64,000 bases of DNA, from assembly GCA_017519865.1 (NCBI GenBank), contig JAFWRQ010000023.1, positions 1 to 64,000 of the forward strand, in the 5' to 3' direction. Position numbers and translations under genes: made by a program. The notes under the pieces were generated by a model. The model was not told where the DNA came from and ran no database searches. It saw nothing but the letters and a program-made list of their open reading frames with translations. Positions 54,752 to 61,637 of this stretch are shown piece by piece; the stretch's first letter is position 1; each line of letters opens with the position of its first letter. Source of the DNA: Bacteroidales bacterium. Its GTDB lineage: Bacteria; Bacteroidota; Bacteroidia; Bacteroidales; UBA932.

Positions 54752-55771
54752 ATGGCAGGAAAAGATTTCTCGGATTTAGGCAGGGTGGAAGCCCTTCGTG
54801 CCCTTTATGAGGGAACGCCGTTCGAGGCGTTCGGGCAGAACCGCTTCGAGGCGGCGGGACGCGAATACGTCGCTTACGCGTCTAAGGTGATGCTCGAGGG
54901 CATCGATTTCGACCTCGTGTATTTCCCCCTGAAGCATCTGGGATACAAGAGCGTGCTCGGCGCTACTGGCGAACTGTACGCGCAGATGGCGCATCCGGCC
55001 GCGCTGAGCGTGCGGCTGGGCGTGTCCGCCAAACTGGACTTCGCCCAGGTGCGTGAGCTCTGGGAGGGTGTGGTCGCAGCGGCGAAGGAGCACGGCTACC
55101 GGCAGGTGGACCTTGACCTGATGCCGTCGCGCAACGGGCTGTGCATCAGCGTCTCCGCCGTAGGCGAGACAGCGCTGCTGACAGCCAAGCGGCGGCCTGC
55201 GCCCAAGTCCAAGGACCTGCTCTGCGTCAGCGGGCCGCTCGGCGCCGCGTACCTAGGCATGCAGGCGCTGGAGCGCGAACGCCGCCGTTTCGACGCCGGT
55301 GAGGGCGACCACGCCGGTCGCGAACAGGCGCTTTCGCAGTACAAGATGCTCGTGGCGGCGTACCTCAAGCCCGAGGTCCCGGCCACTGCGGTCTCGCAGC
55401 TCGAGGCCGCGGAAATAGTCCCCTCGGCCGGGTGCTTTGTCACCCGCGGCCTCGCGGACGCCGTCAAGCGGCTCGCCCGCGACACCGGCCTCGGCGCCAA
55501 GGTCTACGCCGACAAGATTCCTTTCGAGGGCAATTCCTTCCAACTCGGCAAGGAACTCGGCATAGATCCCATTTCGGCAGCAATGAACGGAGGCGACGAT
55601 TTCCGACTGCTTTTCACCGTGCCCATCCTCTCCCTCGAGAAGTTCCGCAGGGAGTTCCAGACCTTCGACATCATTGGACATCTTGCCCAGCCTGAAGCGG
55701 GCGCGGTGCTCGTGACGCCCGAAGGCGTCGAGCTCCCGCTCCGCGCCCCCGGCTGGCCCGACGCCGACTAA
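54752..55771 (+). CDS. ThiL-like protein lacking the kinase active-site aspartates
   Basis: 339 residues, homologous along its length to Bacteroidota thiamine-monophosphate kinase (ThiL, AIR-synthase fold): LEGIDFDLVYFPLKHLGYKSV, DLLCVSGPLGAAYLGMQALERE, AAMNGGDDFRLLFTVPI and IGHLAQPEAGAVLVTPEG fit closely. The motifs binding Mg-ATP are replaced, however: GDDAA region reads FEAAGREY, SDxxA(M) reads TGELYAQM, GGDTT reads DLDLMPS, and MDISDG reads CFVTRG. Kinase activity is therefore unlikely. It may be a pseudoenzyme or a ligand-binding partner. Standing alone with its own promoter, it is not in a thiamine operon. Confidence 0.72.
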   Translation: MAGKDFSDLGRVEALRALYEGTPFEAFGQNRFEAAGREYVAYASKVMLEGIDFDLVYFPLKHLGYKSVLGATGELYAQMAHPAALSVRLGVSAKLDFAQVRELWEGVVAAAKEHGYRQVDLDLMPSRNGLCISVSAVGETALLTAKRRPAPKSKDLLCVSGPLGAAYLGMQALERERRRFDAGEGDHAGREQALSQYKMLVAAYLKPEVPATAVSQLEAAEIVPSAGCFVTRGLADAVKRLARDTGLGAKVYADKIPFEGNSFQLGKELGIDPISAAMNGGDDFRLLFTVPILSLEKFRREFQTFDIIGHLAQPEAGAVLVTPEGVELPLRAPGWPDAD

Positions 55772-56000
55772 CCCCTCCCGTTCCCCCCGGCTCCTCCTCC
55801 CTCCACTTTATCCCTCACACCTCCTCCCTCACAGCCCCCCAGGCATCCCCTTCTCTCATTCCGCCCCGTTCCGCCCACGGCTCCCCCCTTCCTGCCGGCA
55901 CCCCGTCCCTTTCCCCCAGGCTAACCCCACCTGGTGTCCCCGGCTAGTCCTCCTGTCCCCCCCTGGCCCTCCGATACGCCTGTCACTGTCCCGCCGGCCT
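55772..56000 (+). other. C-rich, G-poor non-coding tract, candidate Rho-dependent termination region
   Basis: About 230 bp directly after the ThiL-like stop with long runs of C and few G or A on the plus strand; no ORF worth calling. A C-rich, G-poor nascent RNA is the property of Rho utilisation sites, and no intrinsic terminator is present here. It could also simply be drifting non-coding sequence. Confidence 0.35.
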
Positions 56001-56059
56001 GGCCCTCTGGCGACTTTCCTGGTACGCAATTGCTCTCATCTGGCTGTTACGCCTTTCCC

Positions 56060-56162
56060 AAGCACAAATAGGGCTGTTTTGTGCTTGTTTTCCGTCAGGA
56101 TAAGCACAGAACCATTGTTTTTGTTCTTATTTGGCTGTTGGAAGCCCGAAATAAGAACAAAA
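56060..56162. repeat. Palindromes on the 3' side of the RAYT-like gene
   Basis: AAGCACAAA (56060-56068) pairs with TTTGTGCTT (56078-56086). A half copy AGCACAGAA follows at 56103-56111. Then TTTTGTTCTTATTT (56119-56132) pairs perfectly with AAATAAGAACAAAA (56149-56162). Both palindromes share the core AAGMACA and GGCTGTT-like loops. The 56001-56059 and 56163-56222 stretches show nothing else. Confidence 0.8.
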
Positions 56163-56222
56163 TGACCCTTTCTGTTCTTCGAATTCCTTCATGGGCCGGA
56201 GGGGACGTCCGACAGGGGTTCG

Positions 56223-57170
56223 TTACTGGAACAGACCGCGCAGCAGACCCGGGTCCAGCTTCAGAAAGCGGATAATCTGCTTGTCGCTGGCGTTGTAGTC
56301 GAAGTGCATCCTCCTGGCAATGTCCGTCTTACCGTCCTTCGGGAGCATGGAGGGGGCGGCGACTCCGTAGAGGGTCCTGCACAGGTTGACGACAACGGTA
56401 TACAATTCATTGTCCGTGTACATTATCCTGTCCCCGAACTCTTTGGCGGCGCGCCGTTGCCCGTCCGTGTCCCTCGAGATGGCGTGGAAATAATGGTGGG
56501 CATCCCTGAACAAGGCTTCTGCTTCTTGAATGTGGCAGCACTCCAGTGGGGAGACATACCCGTCTATCATCGCGAGCCCGGCATTACTGTCAAACTCCCT
56601 GGTGTGGAAACACGTCCAGATGTCCCTGACTTTGAGTCTTGTTTCACTCCGTTCATGCTCTCTCTTTGCGTAACGGTTGAAAAAGAATCGGTTGGCTCCC
56701 CAGGGATAAGTATATGGCGTCTCCATTTCGTTGACCAGGAATCCGTTGCGGTTGTTGTACGCGATTACGCTCCTTATGTCTTTCAGGTCGCCGATCAGCC
56801 GCAACTGACAGGTCCATGACCGGAGTGAGACGCTCCTTCCCTTAAACTGCAGGTATCGTTCAAGTAGCCGGGACAGTTTCTTGAAGAACAGCCTGATGTC
56901 CTCCTCTTCCCCTGCCAGCGTAGCGTGGAGATGGTTGTTCATCCACTCGAATGTAAGTACCTTGATGCCTGGGAAAGACAATGCACAAAGGGCGAACAGG
57001 GTCATCCCGGCACGGAATTCATCCTCATTTGAGAAAATGATTTCGAAGTCTTCCGGCGTATAGAGGTGCCAGCAATGTCCCAGTCTTCTGAAATGGTACT
57101 CGCATAGGGACTCGGCCTCCTGGAAGGACCGCCGTTCCTTGTCTTCCTGAAATTGTCTCATCGTTTTCAT
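56223..57170 (-). CDS. RAYT-like single-tyrosine HUH transposase
   Basis: 315 residues, related to the Y1 (IS200/REP-associated) transposase superfamily. The HUH metal motif is NNHLHATL (H80, H82) in a strand after KVLTFEWM, where typical members read MPNHVHLL. The likely catalytic tyrosine is Y138 in SVIAYNNRNGF, matching the position of the YxxxNP segment of RAYTs. PYTYPWGANRFFFN downstream is a feature I associate with a Bacteroidales subgroup. The C-terminal ~120 residues (DKQIIRFLKLDPGLLRGLF) may form a DNA-binding helix-turn-helix. It has a promoter box at 57195-57202. Domestication (REP dispersal) rather than self-transposition is the usual state of this family. Confidence 0.78.
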   Translation of the reverse strand: MKTMRQFQEDKERRSFQEAESLCEYHFRRLGHCWHLYTPEDFEIIFSNEDEFRAGMTLFALCALSFPGIKVLTFEWMNNHLHATLAGEEEDIRLFFKKLSRLLERYLQFKGRSVSLRSWTCQLRLIGDLKDIRSVIAYNNRNGFLVNEMETPYTYPWGANRFFFNRYAKREHERSETRLKVRDIWTCFHTREFDSNAGLAMIDGYVSPLECCHIQEAEALFRDAHHYFHAISRDTDGQRRAAKEFGDRIMYTDNELYTVVVNLCRTLYGVAAPSMLPKDGKTDIARRMHFDYNASDKQIIRFLKLDPGLLRGLFQ

Positions 57171-57194
57171 AGTTGTCGGTTATATGGTTCAGGC

Positions 57195-57202
57195 CAAAGA
57201 TA
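57195..57202 (-). promoter_or_regulatory. -7 promoter box for the RAYT-like gene
   Basis: TATCTTTG on the minus strand, 24 bp before the ATG at 57170. Confidence 0.55.
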
Positions 57203-57261
57203 AGGAATAAGACGTCCGACCTTCGATAGATTCATATTTTTTTTGAAAATACCCCCCGAAA

Positions 57262-57381
57262 AAGAACAGATCAGGCAGATTTGTTCTTATTTCAGCTTGC
57301 GCAGAGCGGAAAAAGAACAAACCGGGGCTTGTTGTGCTTTATTTAAACAACAACAAGCACAGAAGACGCTGTTCTGTGCTT
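57262..57381. repeat. Palindromes on the 5' side of the RAYT-like gene
   Basis: Four nested or adjacent hairpins: AAGAACA/TGTTCTT (57262-57268, 57282-57288); TTTGTTCTT/AAGAACAAA (57280-57288, 57313-57321); GCTTGTTGT/ACAACAAGC (57327-57335, 57350-57358); AAGCACAGAA/TTCTGTGCTT (57355-57364, 57372-57381). The arms use the same AAGMACA core as the copies beyond the gene's 3' end. Confidence 0.8.
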
Positions 57382-57409
57382 GCAGTCGGTGATGCCGGAC
57401 CAGGGCCGT

Positions 57410-58453
57410 TTATAAGGAAAGGGAACTGGACGCGAAATAGGAGTTCTGGATGTCGGCGGACAGCATGACGCTGCAGACGAGGACGGCCAGAACGGTGACG
57501 GCGATGAGCCAAAGGACGAATATCACCAGGCCGGGATGCCAGGACGGCGACTTGAAGTTGAAAATCATCATTATGCTGCCGTAGAGTATGCCGATGAAGG
57601 GTAGTATGCAGACGAGGGCCGCAAGACAGATTACCCAGGGGGTAATGATTATGTCCTCCAACTGCGGCCACTCCCTGGTCACCCTGTCGATGCCTATCTC
57701 GAAAGCGTTGCTGAGGCCGGCCCAATCCCAGCCGAACAGCCCGAGTCCGCAGGCGAACAGCCCGGCGATTGCCACGATGAGCAGAATAATGCCTATCACG
57801 ACTTCGAATGCGCGGCCTATGCCGTTCCATTCAGCGGAACGGCCTATCCTGCCGGCGGCTTCACCGAGCTCGGCCGCGCCTTTCTCAATGGAGCGGCGGA
57901 TGCTCTCGGCTGTGCCGTCCTCGCCCTTCTGCTCCCAGCGCTGGCGGGCAGTCCGCGCCGCCGGCATACAGACCCACAGGATTAAGTATAGAACGGGGAA
58001 TGAAATGGAGACAACAGGTGTTTCGATATTCACTCCGCCGAAGAATCCCAGCAGGGAGAAAACCAGGAATATGATGCGGAAGATTGCCGGGTCGAGGTTG
58101 AAGTAGCTGGCCAGGCCGCTGCAGACGCCGGCAACACGGGCGTTCTCCATGTCGCGGTATAGCTTTTTCCTGGGCTTTTCCTCGGCTTCGGCCTGTTCCG
58201 GTTCCTCTTCCTCGATGCGCTCCGGCCGACCGAGGATGCCCATTATCTGATTGACGGTGTCCAGTGTGACGACACCGTCCCTGGGGGTCTTTTCAAGCAG
58301 GAGCTCGGCCATCCTTTCCTCTATACCCTCGACAATCTCGGGATTGGGGTAGTGTTCGGACATCTCCTTAAGGTATGCCGCGACGGCCTGCGAGGCCTCT
58401 TTCTCCAAGGTGAATGCGTATCCACCTATGCTGACTTTTTCTATCTGTTTCAT
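57410..58453 (-). CDS. PspC domain membrane protein
   Basis: 347 residues from the ATG at 58453 (MKQIEKVSIGGYAFTLEKEA); the longer frame runs back into the padR gene. The N-terminal ~110 residues are cytoplasmic and end in an acidic EEEEPEQAEAEEK stretch. A PspC domain follows (KLYRDMENARVAGVCSGLASYFNLD, then a TM helix), and then several more TM helices (VVIGIILLIVAIAGLFACG, WVICLAALVCILPFIGILYG, VIFVLWLIAVTVLAVLVC). PspC proteins sense or counter envelope stress. It overlaps padR by 4 nt, so it is last in a PspC-PadR-PspC operon. Confidence 0.85.
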   Translation of the reverse strand: MKQIEKVSIGGYAFTLEKEASQAVAAYLKEMSEHYPNPEIVEGIEERMAELLLEKTPRDGVVTLDTVNQIMGILGRPERIEEEEPEQAEAEEKPRKKLYRDMENARVAGVCSGLASYFNLDPAIFRIIFLVFSLLGFFGGVNIETPVVSISFPVLYLILWVCMPAARTARQRWEQKGEDGTAESIRRSIEKGAAELGEAAGRIGRSAEWNGIGRAFEVVIGIILLIVAIAGLFACGLGLFGWDWAGLSNAFEIGIDRVTREWPQLEDIIITPWVICLAALVCILPFIGILYGSIMMIFNFKSPSWHPGLVIFVLWLIAVTVLAVLVCSVMLSADIQNSYFASSSLSL

Positions 58454-58779
58454 CCTCTGAGTGTATTGATGGCCTTGACCATTTCCTGCCAGGCGGTGTC
58501 CATGTCCCTGAGTTGTTCCCGACCCTTGTCGGTGATGCAGTAATACTTGCGTGGAGGCCCCTGGGTGGACTCCTCCCACCGGTAGGTCAGCAGACCCTGG
58601 TTCTTCTGCCTGATCAGCAGGGGATAGAGCGTCCCCTCGACCACGATCATGTCGGCGGCCTTAAGCTCGTCTATTATGACCGAAGCATAGGCTTCGCGCT
58701 TGGCGAGGATGCACAGGATGCAGTACTCCAGCACGCCCTTGCGCATCTGTGCGCGTACATTGTCTACATTGCTTTCCAT
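58450..58779 (-). CDS. PadR family transcriptional regulator
   Basis: 109 residues, a winged helix-turn-helix of the PadR (subfamily 2, short) type: RKGVLEYCILCILAKREAYASVIIDEL, EGTLYPLLIRQKNQGLLTYRW with the characteristic wing, and GPPRKYYCITDKGREQL. It is sandwiched between two PspC-domain genes, 7 nt after the first and overlapping the second, so it probably controls this operon. A candidate dyad lies around the operon promoter (59362-59405). Confidence 0.93.
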   Translation of the reverse strand: MESNVDNVRAQMRKGVLEYCILCILAKREAYASVIIDELKAADMIVVEGTLYPLLIRQKNQGLLTYRWEESTQGPPRKYYCITDKGREQLRDMDTAWQEMVKAINTLRG

Positions 58780-58786
58780 ATCGACA

Positions 58787-59356
58787 CTATTTCTTGCGGG
58801 CGAATTTCGCCAGGTTTTCCGCGGACGGGGTGAGGCCGCGCATCTCGCACTGCTCAGCCGGTGTGACGGCCTTTGGAACCACTATCCACAGCACGATATA
58901 AGCCCAGAGGCCGGCGGTGGCTGCGAATATTGCAACGAGCATAAGGATACGGATCAGGGTGACGTCCACGTCGAAATACTGGGCGAGGCCGGCGCAGACG
59001 CCGGCTACGCGGGCGCCCTCAGGGTCGCGGTAGAGCTTGTGCGGCACAGCCGCAGCGCTCTTAGCGCCCCCGGCGCCCGATTCCCCGGCTCCGCCGGGCA
59101 CTTCGCTCCCGTCGGGCATCCCCAATTGGCCGATGACCTCCTCCACCAGGGTGAGATCCACCACACGGGCTCCGGAACCGACCTTTTCCGTGAACAGCTC
59201 TGCGATCCGCGACTCCAGGTCATCCATCACCTCAGCCGCAGGTACATCTTTAAGACGGGTCTGGAAAAGCTTCAGATAGGCTTCCAGACGATTGTAAGCA
59301 TCTTCATCGAGAGTAAAACTCCTTCCGCCGATACCGGCATTGACAGTCTTTTTCAT
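58787..59356 (-). CDS. PspC domain protein, short form
   Basis: 189 residues. The N-terminal half (MKKTVNAGIGGRSFTLDEDAYNRLEAYL) is homologous to the start of the longer PspC protein in the same operon, followed by a Gly/Ala/Ser-rich linker (GGAGESGAGGAKSAAA). The PspC domain is HKLYRDPEGARVAGVCAGLAQYFDVD with one or two TM helices (ILMLVAIFAATAGLWAYIVLWIVV). First gene of the operon. The two PspC proteins probably arose by duplication and may form a complex. Confidence 0.88.
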   Translation of the reverse strand: MKKTVNAGIGGRSFTLDEDAYNRLEAYLKLFQTRLKDVPAAEVMDDLESRIAELFTEKVGSGARVVDLTLVEEVIGQLGMPDGSEVPGGAGESGAGGAKSAAAVPHKLYRDPEGARVAGVCAGLAQYFDVDVTLIRILMLVAIFAATAGLWAYIVLWIVVPKAVTPAEQCEMRGLTPSAENLAKFARKK

Positions 59357-59361
59357 TTCCT

Positions 59362-59405
59362 AAAGTATTTTTCGATGCAAAGATATAAAGAAATTTTAAT
59401 ACTTT
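59362..59405. promoter_or_regulatory. Inverted repeat around the pspC-padR promoter, candidate PadR operator
   Basis: AAAGTATT (59362-59369) and AATACTTT (59398-59405) are perfect 8-bp arms that bracket the -7 box. PadR operators usually contain ATAC/GTAT-type half sites, which these are. Confidence 0.4.
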
Positions 59406-59409
59406 GCAA
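59378..59409 (-). promoter_or_regulatory. Promoter of the PspC-PadR-PspC operon
   Basis: On the minus strand TTG (59409-59407) and TATCTTTG (59385-59378) are 21 bp apart; the leader is about 15-20 nt. Confidence 0.68.
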
Positions 59410-59487
59410 TACAAGGTACTAAAATTTTCAAAAATCTTTTGCAGGGAAGAAGGCTGCAAAGGAGGGGGGTTGAGAGAGGGGGAGTCC

Positions 59488-60627
59488 TTAGAGATTGATT
59501 CTCAGTCCGGTAGCAATCGAAAATGTGAGAGGATGCTCGCTGCGGTATGTATTCAGCACACGGCTCTCAGAAGGGAATGTCCAGCCGATTTCTGGCTCCA
59601 AGTATAGGCTAAGCCTGTCAGAAAGCTTGAATTGAAGGCCTCCTGCTCCGATGGCGGAGAAAGAAATCCCGTCCTTTTTCAGAGGTGTTCCGTCAAGGGA
59701 TGCACCTAGGCAGATATCTCCGGACACTCCGCCGCCGACATATACATCCATCCATTTTCCGGACGCTATGGTCCAATCCAGACGCAAAGGTATGCCAAGA
59801 TAGTGCGCGAATTGCATTTTGTTTCCTGAATGCTCGAGAGTGAAACTTGAGGCATACAGGCTGTACTCCAGCCCCGTCGTTACGCCAAGTCTTTCAGCAA
59901 CGGGTATCCTTGTCGAAAGGCCTGCTTTCAAAGGTATATAGTGGGTATGGCGGAGAATACTCTCCTTTGTGATGTCCGGAGATCCGGGTATGTAATCATG
60001 TGTATAGGTTTCAGTCGGGATGGTGGATTCTGTATGTCCTTCTTCCCGGATAAGATGTGTCACCAGGGCTCCGACAGCACTTCCGCCCATCACCGTACCG
60101 GCGGCACCACCTGTTCTAAAACTTGCTTTTCCGACTTCAGAACTCTCTTGTACAGGAGGCAGGCTTATCGTGACGACCGGTTCATTGACCGGTCTGTTGT
60201 CGGGCTCGCGAGGAGGGACTTCATCCTCCTTGTTCTTAGGAATTATGACAGGACTCTCGCCAGGGACTTGCGGATCAATGATTTTATGCTTCGGTGCATG
60301 GGCATTGGCCAGAAGACCGTTGTATGGCTGTTCTGTTGGCGGAGCATCTGTTTCGTTCCGGTCAGGAGTCCAAGCTGAAGTTGCGGGAGTCTGGGGGACG
60401 ACCTGGACGGCTTCCTCCTGTTCTTTCGGTTGTCGGAGGAATAGGACCGCGGCGAGCCCAGCGGCGGCGGCGATAGTCGCCGCCAGCCACACCGCGGTGT
60501 GTCGCCGCGGTGGCAGCGCGCCTTCGGCGCCAGCCCGCCGCGCCCGGAAGCGCTCGAGATTACCTTCCGGAAGGGTACTTTCGTATCCTTCCAGCTTATC
60601 CTTCATTATTTCTTCCCAACCCTTCAT
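59488..60627 (-). CDS. Single-pass membrane protein with C-terminal beta-barrel-like domain, partner of the ECF sigma factor
   Basis: 379 residues. The cytoplasmic N-terminus (WEEIMKDKLEGYESTLPEGNLERF) has the pattern of Bacteroidota anti-sigma-like proteins. One TM helix is at about 44-65 (AVWLAATIAAAAGLAAVLFL). A long Pro/Glu-rich stretch follows to about residue 170. The C-terminal ~170 residues form amphipathic strands (LGVTTGLEYSLYASSF, FKLSDRLSLYLEPEIGW, IATGLRINL) like a porin/OmpW-type barrel. It overlaps the sigma gene by 4 nt, so a regulatory partnership is likely. How a barrel-like domain sits behind an inner-membrane helix is unclear. Confidence 0.75.
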   Translation of the reverse strand: MKGWEEIMKDKLEGYESTLPEGNLERFRARRAGAEGALPPRRHTAVWLAATIAAAAGLAAVLFLRQPKEQEEAVQVVPQTPATSAWTPDRNETDAPPTEQPYNGLLANAHAPKHKIIDPQVPGESPVIIPKNKEDEVPPREPDNRPVNEPVVTISLPPVQESSEVGKASFRTGGAAGTVMGGSAVGALVTHLIREEGHTESTIPTETYTHDYIPGSPDITKESILRHTHYIPLKAGLSTRIPVAERLGVTTGLEYSLYASSFTLEHSGNKMQFAHYLGIPLRLDWTIASGKWMDVYVGGGVSGDICLGASLDGTPLKKDGISFSAIGAGGLQFKLSDRLSLYLEPEIGWTFPSESRVLNTYRSEHPLTFSIATGLRINL

Positions 60628-61184
60628 CTTTCCGAATCTTTCAGATAGATTTTGACAGCTTCTTTCAATTGCTTCCTGGCCTTGGCCAGAATCCCTGCCG
60701 AGCCTTTTTCGCTGATACCCAGCATTTGTCCTATCTCTTTGTGCGAATACCCTTCAATACAGTAGAGGTTCAGCACGGCTCTCCGAGTCTCCGGCAGCCT
60801 AGAGATCAGCTCCAGCAGTTTCTCTTGCGGCACCGACTCCATTTCGTCCGCGCTAAGATCATCGGCGGAATCCTCTTCCAAATGGTCCAGGGGTACCATC
60901 CTCCACCTGTGCCTCCGGATGTGGTTTATAGCCTTGTTTACGGCGATCTTCCTTATCCATGCATATAGCGAGCCTCGGCCTGTGTAATTGAATGTCCGGA
61001 TCTTGTCAAGTGCCTGGATGAGGGCATCCTGCATCAGGTCCTCCGCTTCCTTGACATCGCCGCAGTACCTGCGACAAAGCGTATAGACTCTCGCTGCATA
61101 TCTCCTATACAGCTCATCCTCCGCCTTTATGTCTCCTTTGGCGCAGTACCCGGCAAGTGCCTGCTCATCAAGTTCTTTATACAC
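60624..61184 (-). CDS. ECF-type RNA polymerase sigma factor
   Basis: 186 residues with sigma region 2 (DELYRRYAARVYTLCRRYCGDVKEAEDLMQDALIQAL, then GRGSLYAWIRKIAVNKAINHIRR) and region 4 (LPETRRAVLNLYCIEGYSHKEIGQMLGISEKGSAGILAKARKQL). No region 1 or 3, so an ECF (group 4) factor. The downstream gene encodes a membrane protein overlapping by 4 nt and is the likely anti-sigma. The target promoters are unknown. Confidence 0.95.
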   Translation of the reverse strand: MYKELDEQALAGYCAKGDIKAEDELYRRYAARVYTLCRRYCGDVKEAEDLMQDALIQALDKIRTFNYTGRGSLYAWIRKIAVNKAINHIRRHRWRMVPLDHLEEDSADDLSADEMESVPQEKLLELISRLPETRRAVLNLYCIEGYSHKEIGQMLGISEKGSAGILAKARKQLKEAVKIYLKDSER

Positions 61185-61205
61185 CGGACATGTCTATATC
61201 ACTTG

Positions 61206-61234
61206 TAAAGATACACAAAAAACGGCTCTTTCAA
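61206..61234 (-). promoter_or_regulatory. Possible promoter of the ECF sigma gene
   Basis: TTG (61234-61232) and TATCTTTA (61213-61206) on the minus strand, 18 bp apart; one mismatch to TAnnTTTG. The start codon is at 61184. Confidence 0.45.
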
Positions 61235-61255
61235 GGAACTGAATATTCACCCTCG

Positions 61256-61627
61256 CTATTCTTTCTTCTTGTAAACAATAGAGAATTCACTAAAGGTTTT
61301 ATTGTCTTGCCATTCCTCATGATAAAAAGTGATTTCTTTAGTTTGCTCGTTGAGGACAGCTTTTGTAATAATGACCTTAAGACCTTCGATCTGACTACTA
61401 ACGATTCCTTTCCCTTTATTCAGGGATATCAAGTTCTCATTCAATGAGTAGTCTCCACTGGTGTGCAGTTCGCCGTAAGAATAGAAACTGACCTTGTCCT
61501 TGCTGAAACTGACAACAAAGAAGGGGTTTGACGCGTCAACCCATTCAGTGCCGGCAAGTGTATCATTCTCTTTACTGCAAGATATGAGGCAGACCATAAG
61601 AGAAAGGATGAATAGATAGTGTTTCAT
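61256..61627 (-). CDS. Small lipoprotein, unknown function
   Basis: 123 residues with a lipoprotein signal (MKHYLFILSLMVCLISC, Cys 17). The mature part is beta-rich (GTEWVDASNPFFVVSFSKDKVSFYSYG, ITFYHEEWQDNK), suggesting a small lipocalin-like or META-like barrel, but I recognise no family. Base composition is clearly more AT-rich than in its neighbours, which hints at later acquisition or weak codon selection. It lies 10 bp after the stop of the TonB-type receptor gene in the same direction. Confidence 0.7.
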   Translation of the reverse strand: MKHYLFILSLMVCLISCSKENDTLAGTEWVDASNPFFVVSFSKDKVSFYSYGELHTSGDYSLNENLISLNKGKGIVSSQIEGLKVIITKAVLNEQTKEITFYHEEWQDNKTFSEFSIVYKKKE

Positions 61628-61637
61628 ATATCATTTA

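Larger units (their letters stand above)
56060..57381 (-). mobile_element. Candidate RAYT/REP-like element: HUH transposase gene with palindromes on both sides
   Basis: The single-tyrosine transposase gene (56223-57170) is bracketed by palindromes at 56060-56162 and 57262-57381 sharing the AAGMACA core. There are no IS-type long terminal repeats or target duplications visible. This arrangement is that of REP-associated tyrosine transposases with their REP-like hairpins. Confidence 0.6.

Noticed and set aside
56081-56275. 64-codon plus-strand frame between the palindromes and the RAYT gene
   Set aside because: It reads through the palindromes and the antisense end of the transposase gene and has no domain or ribosome-binding site.
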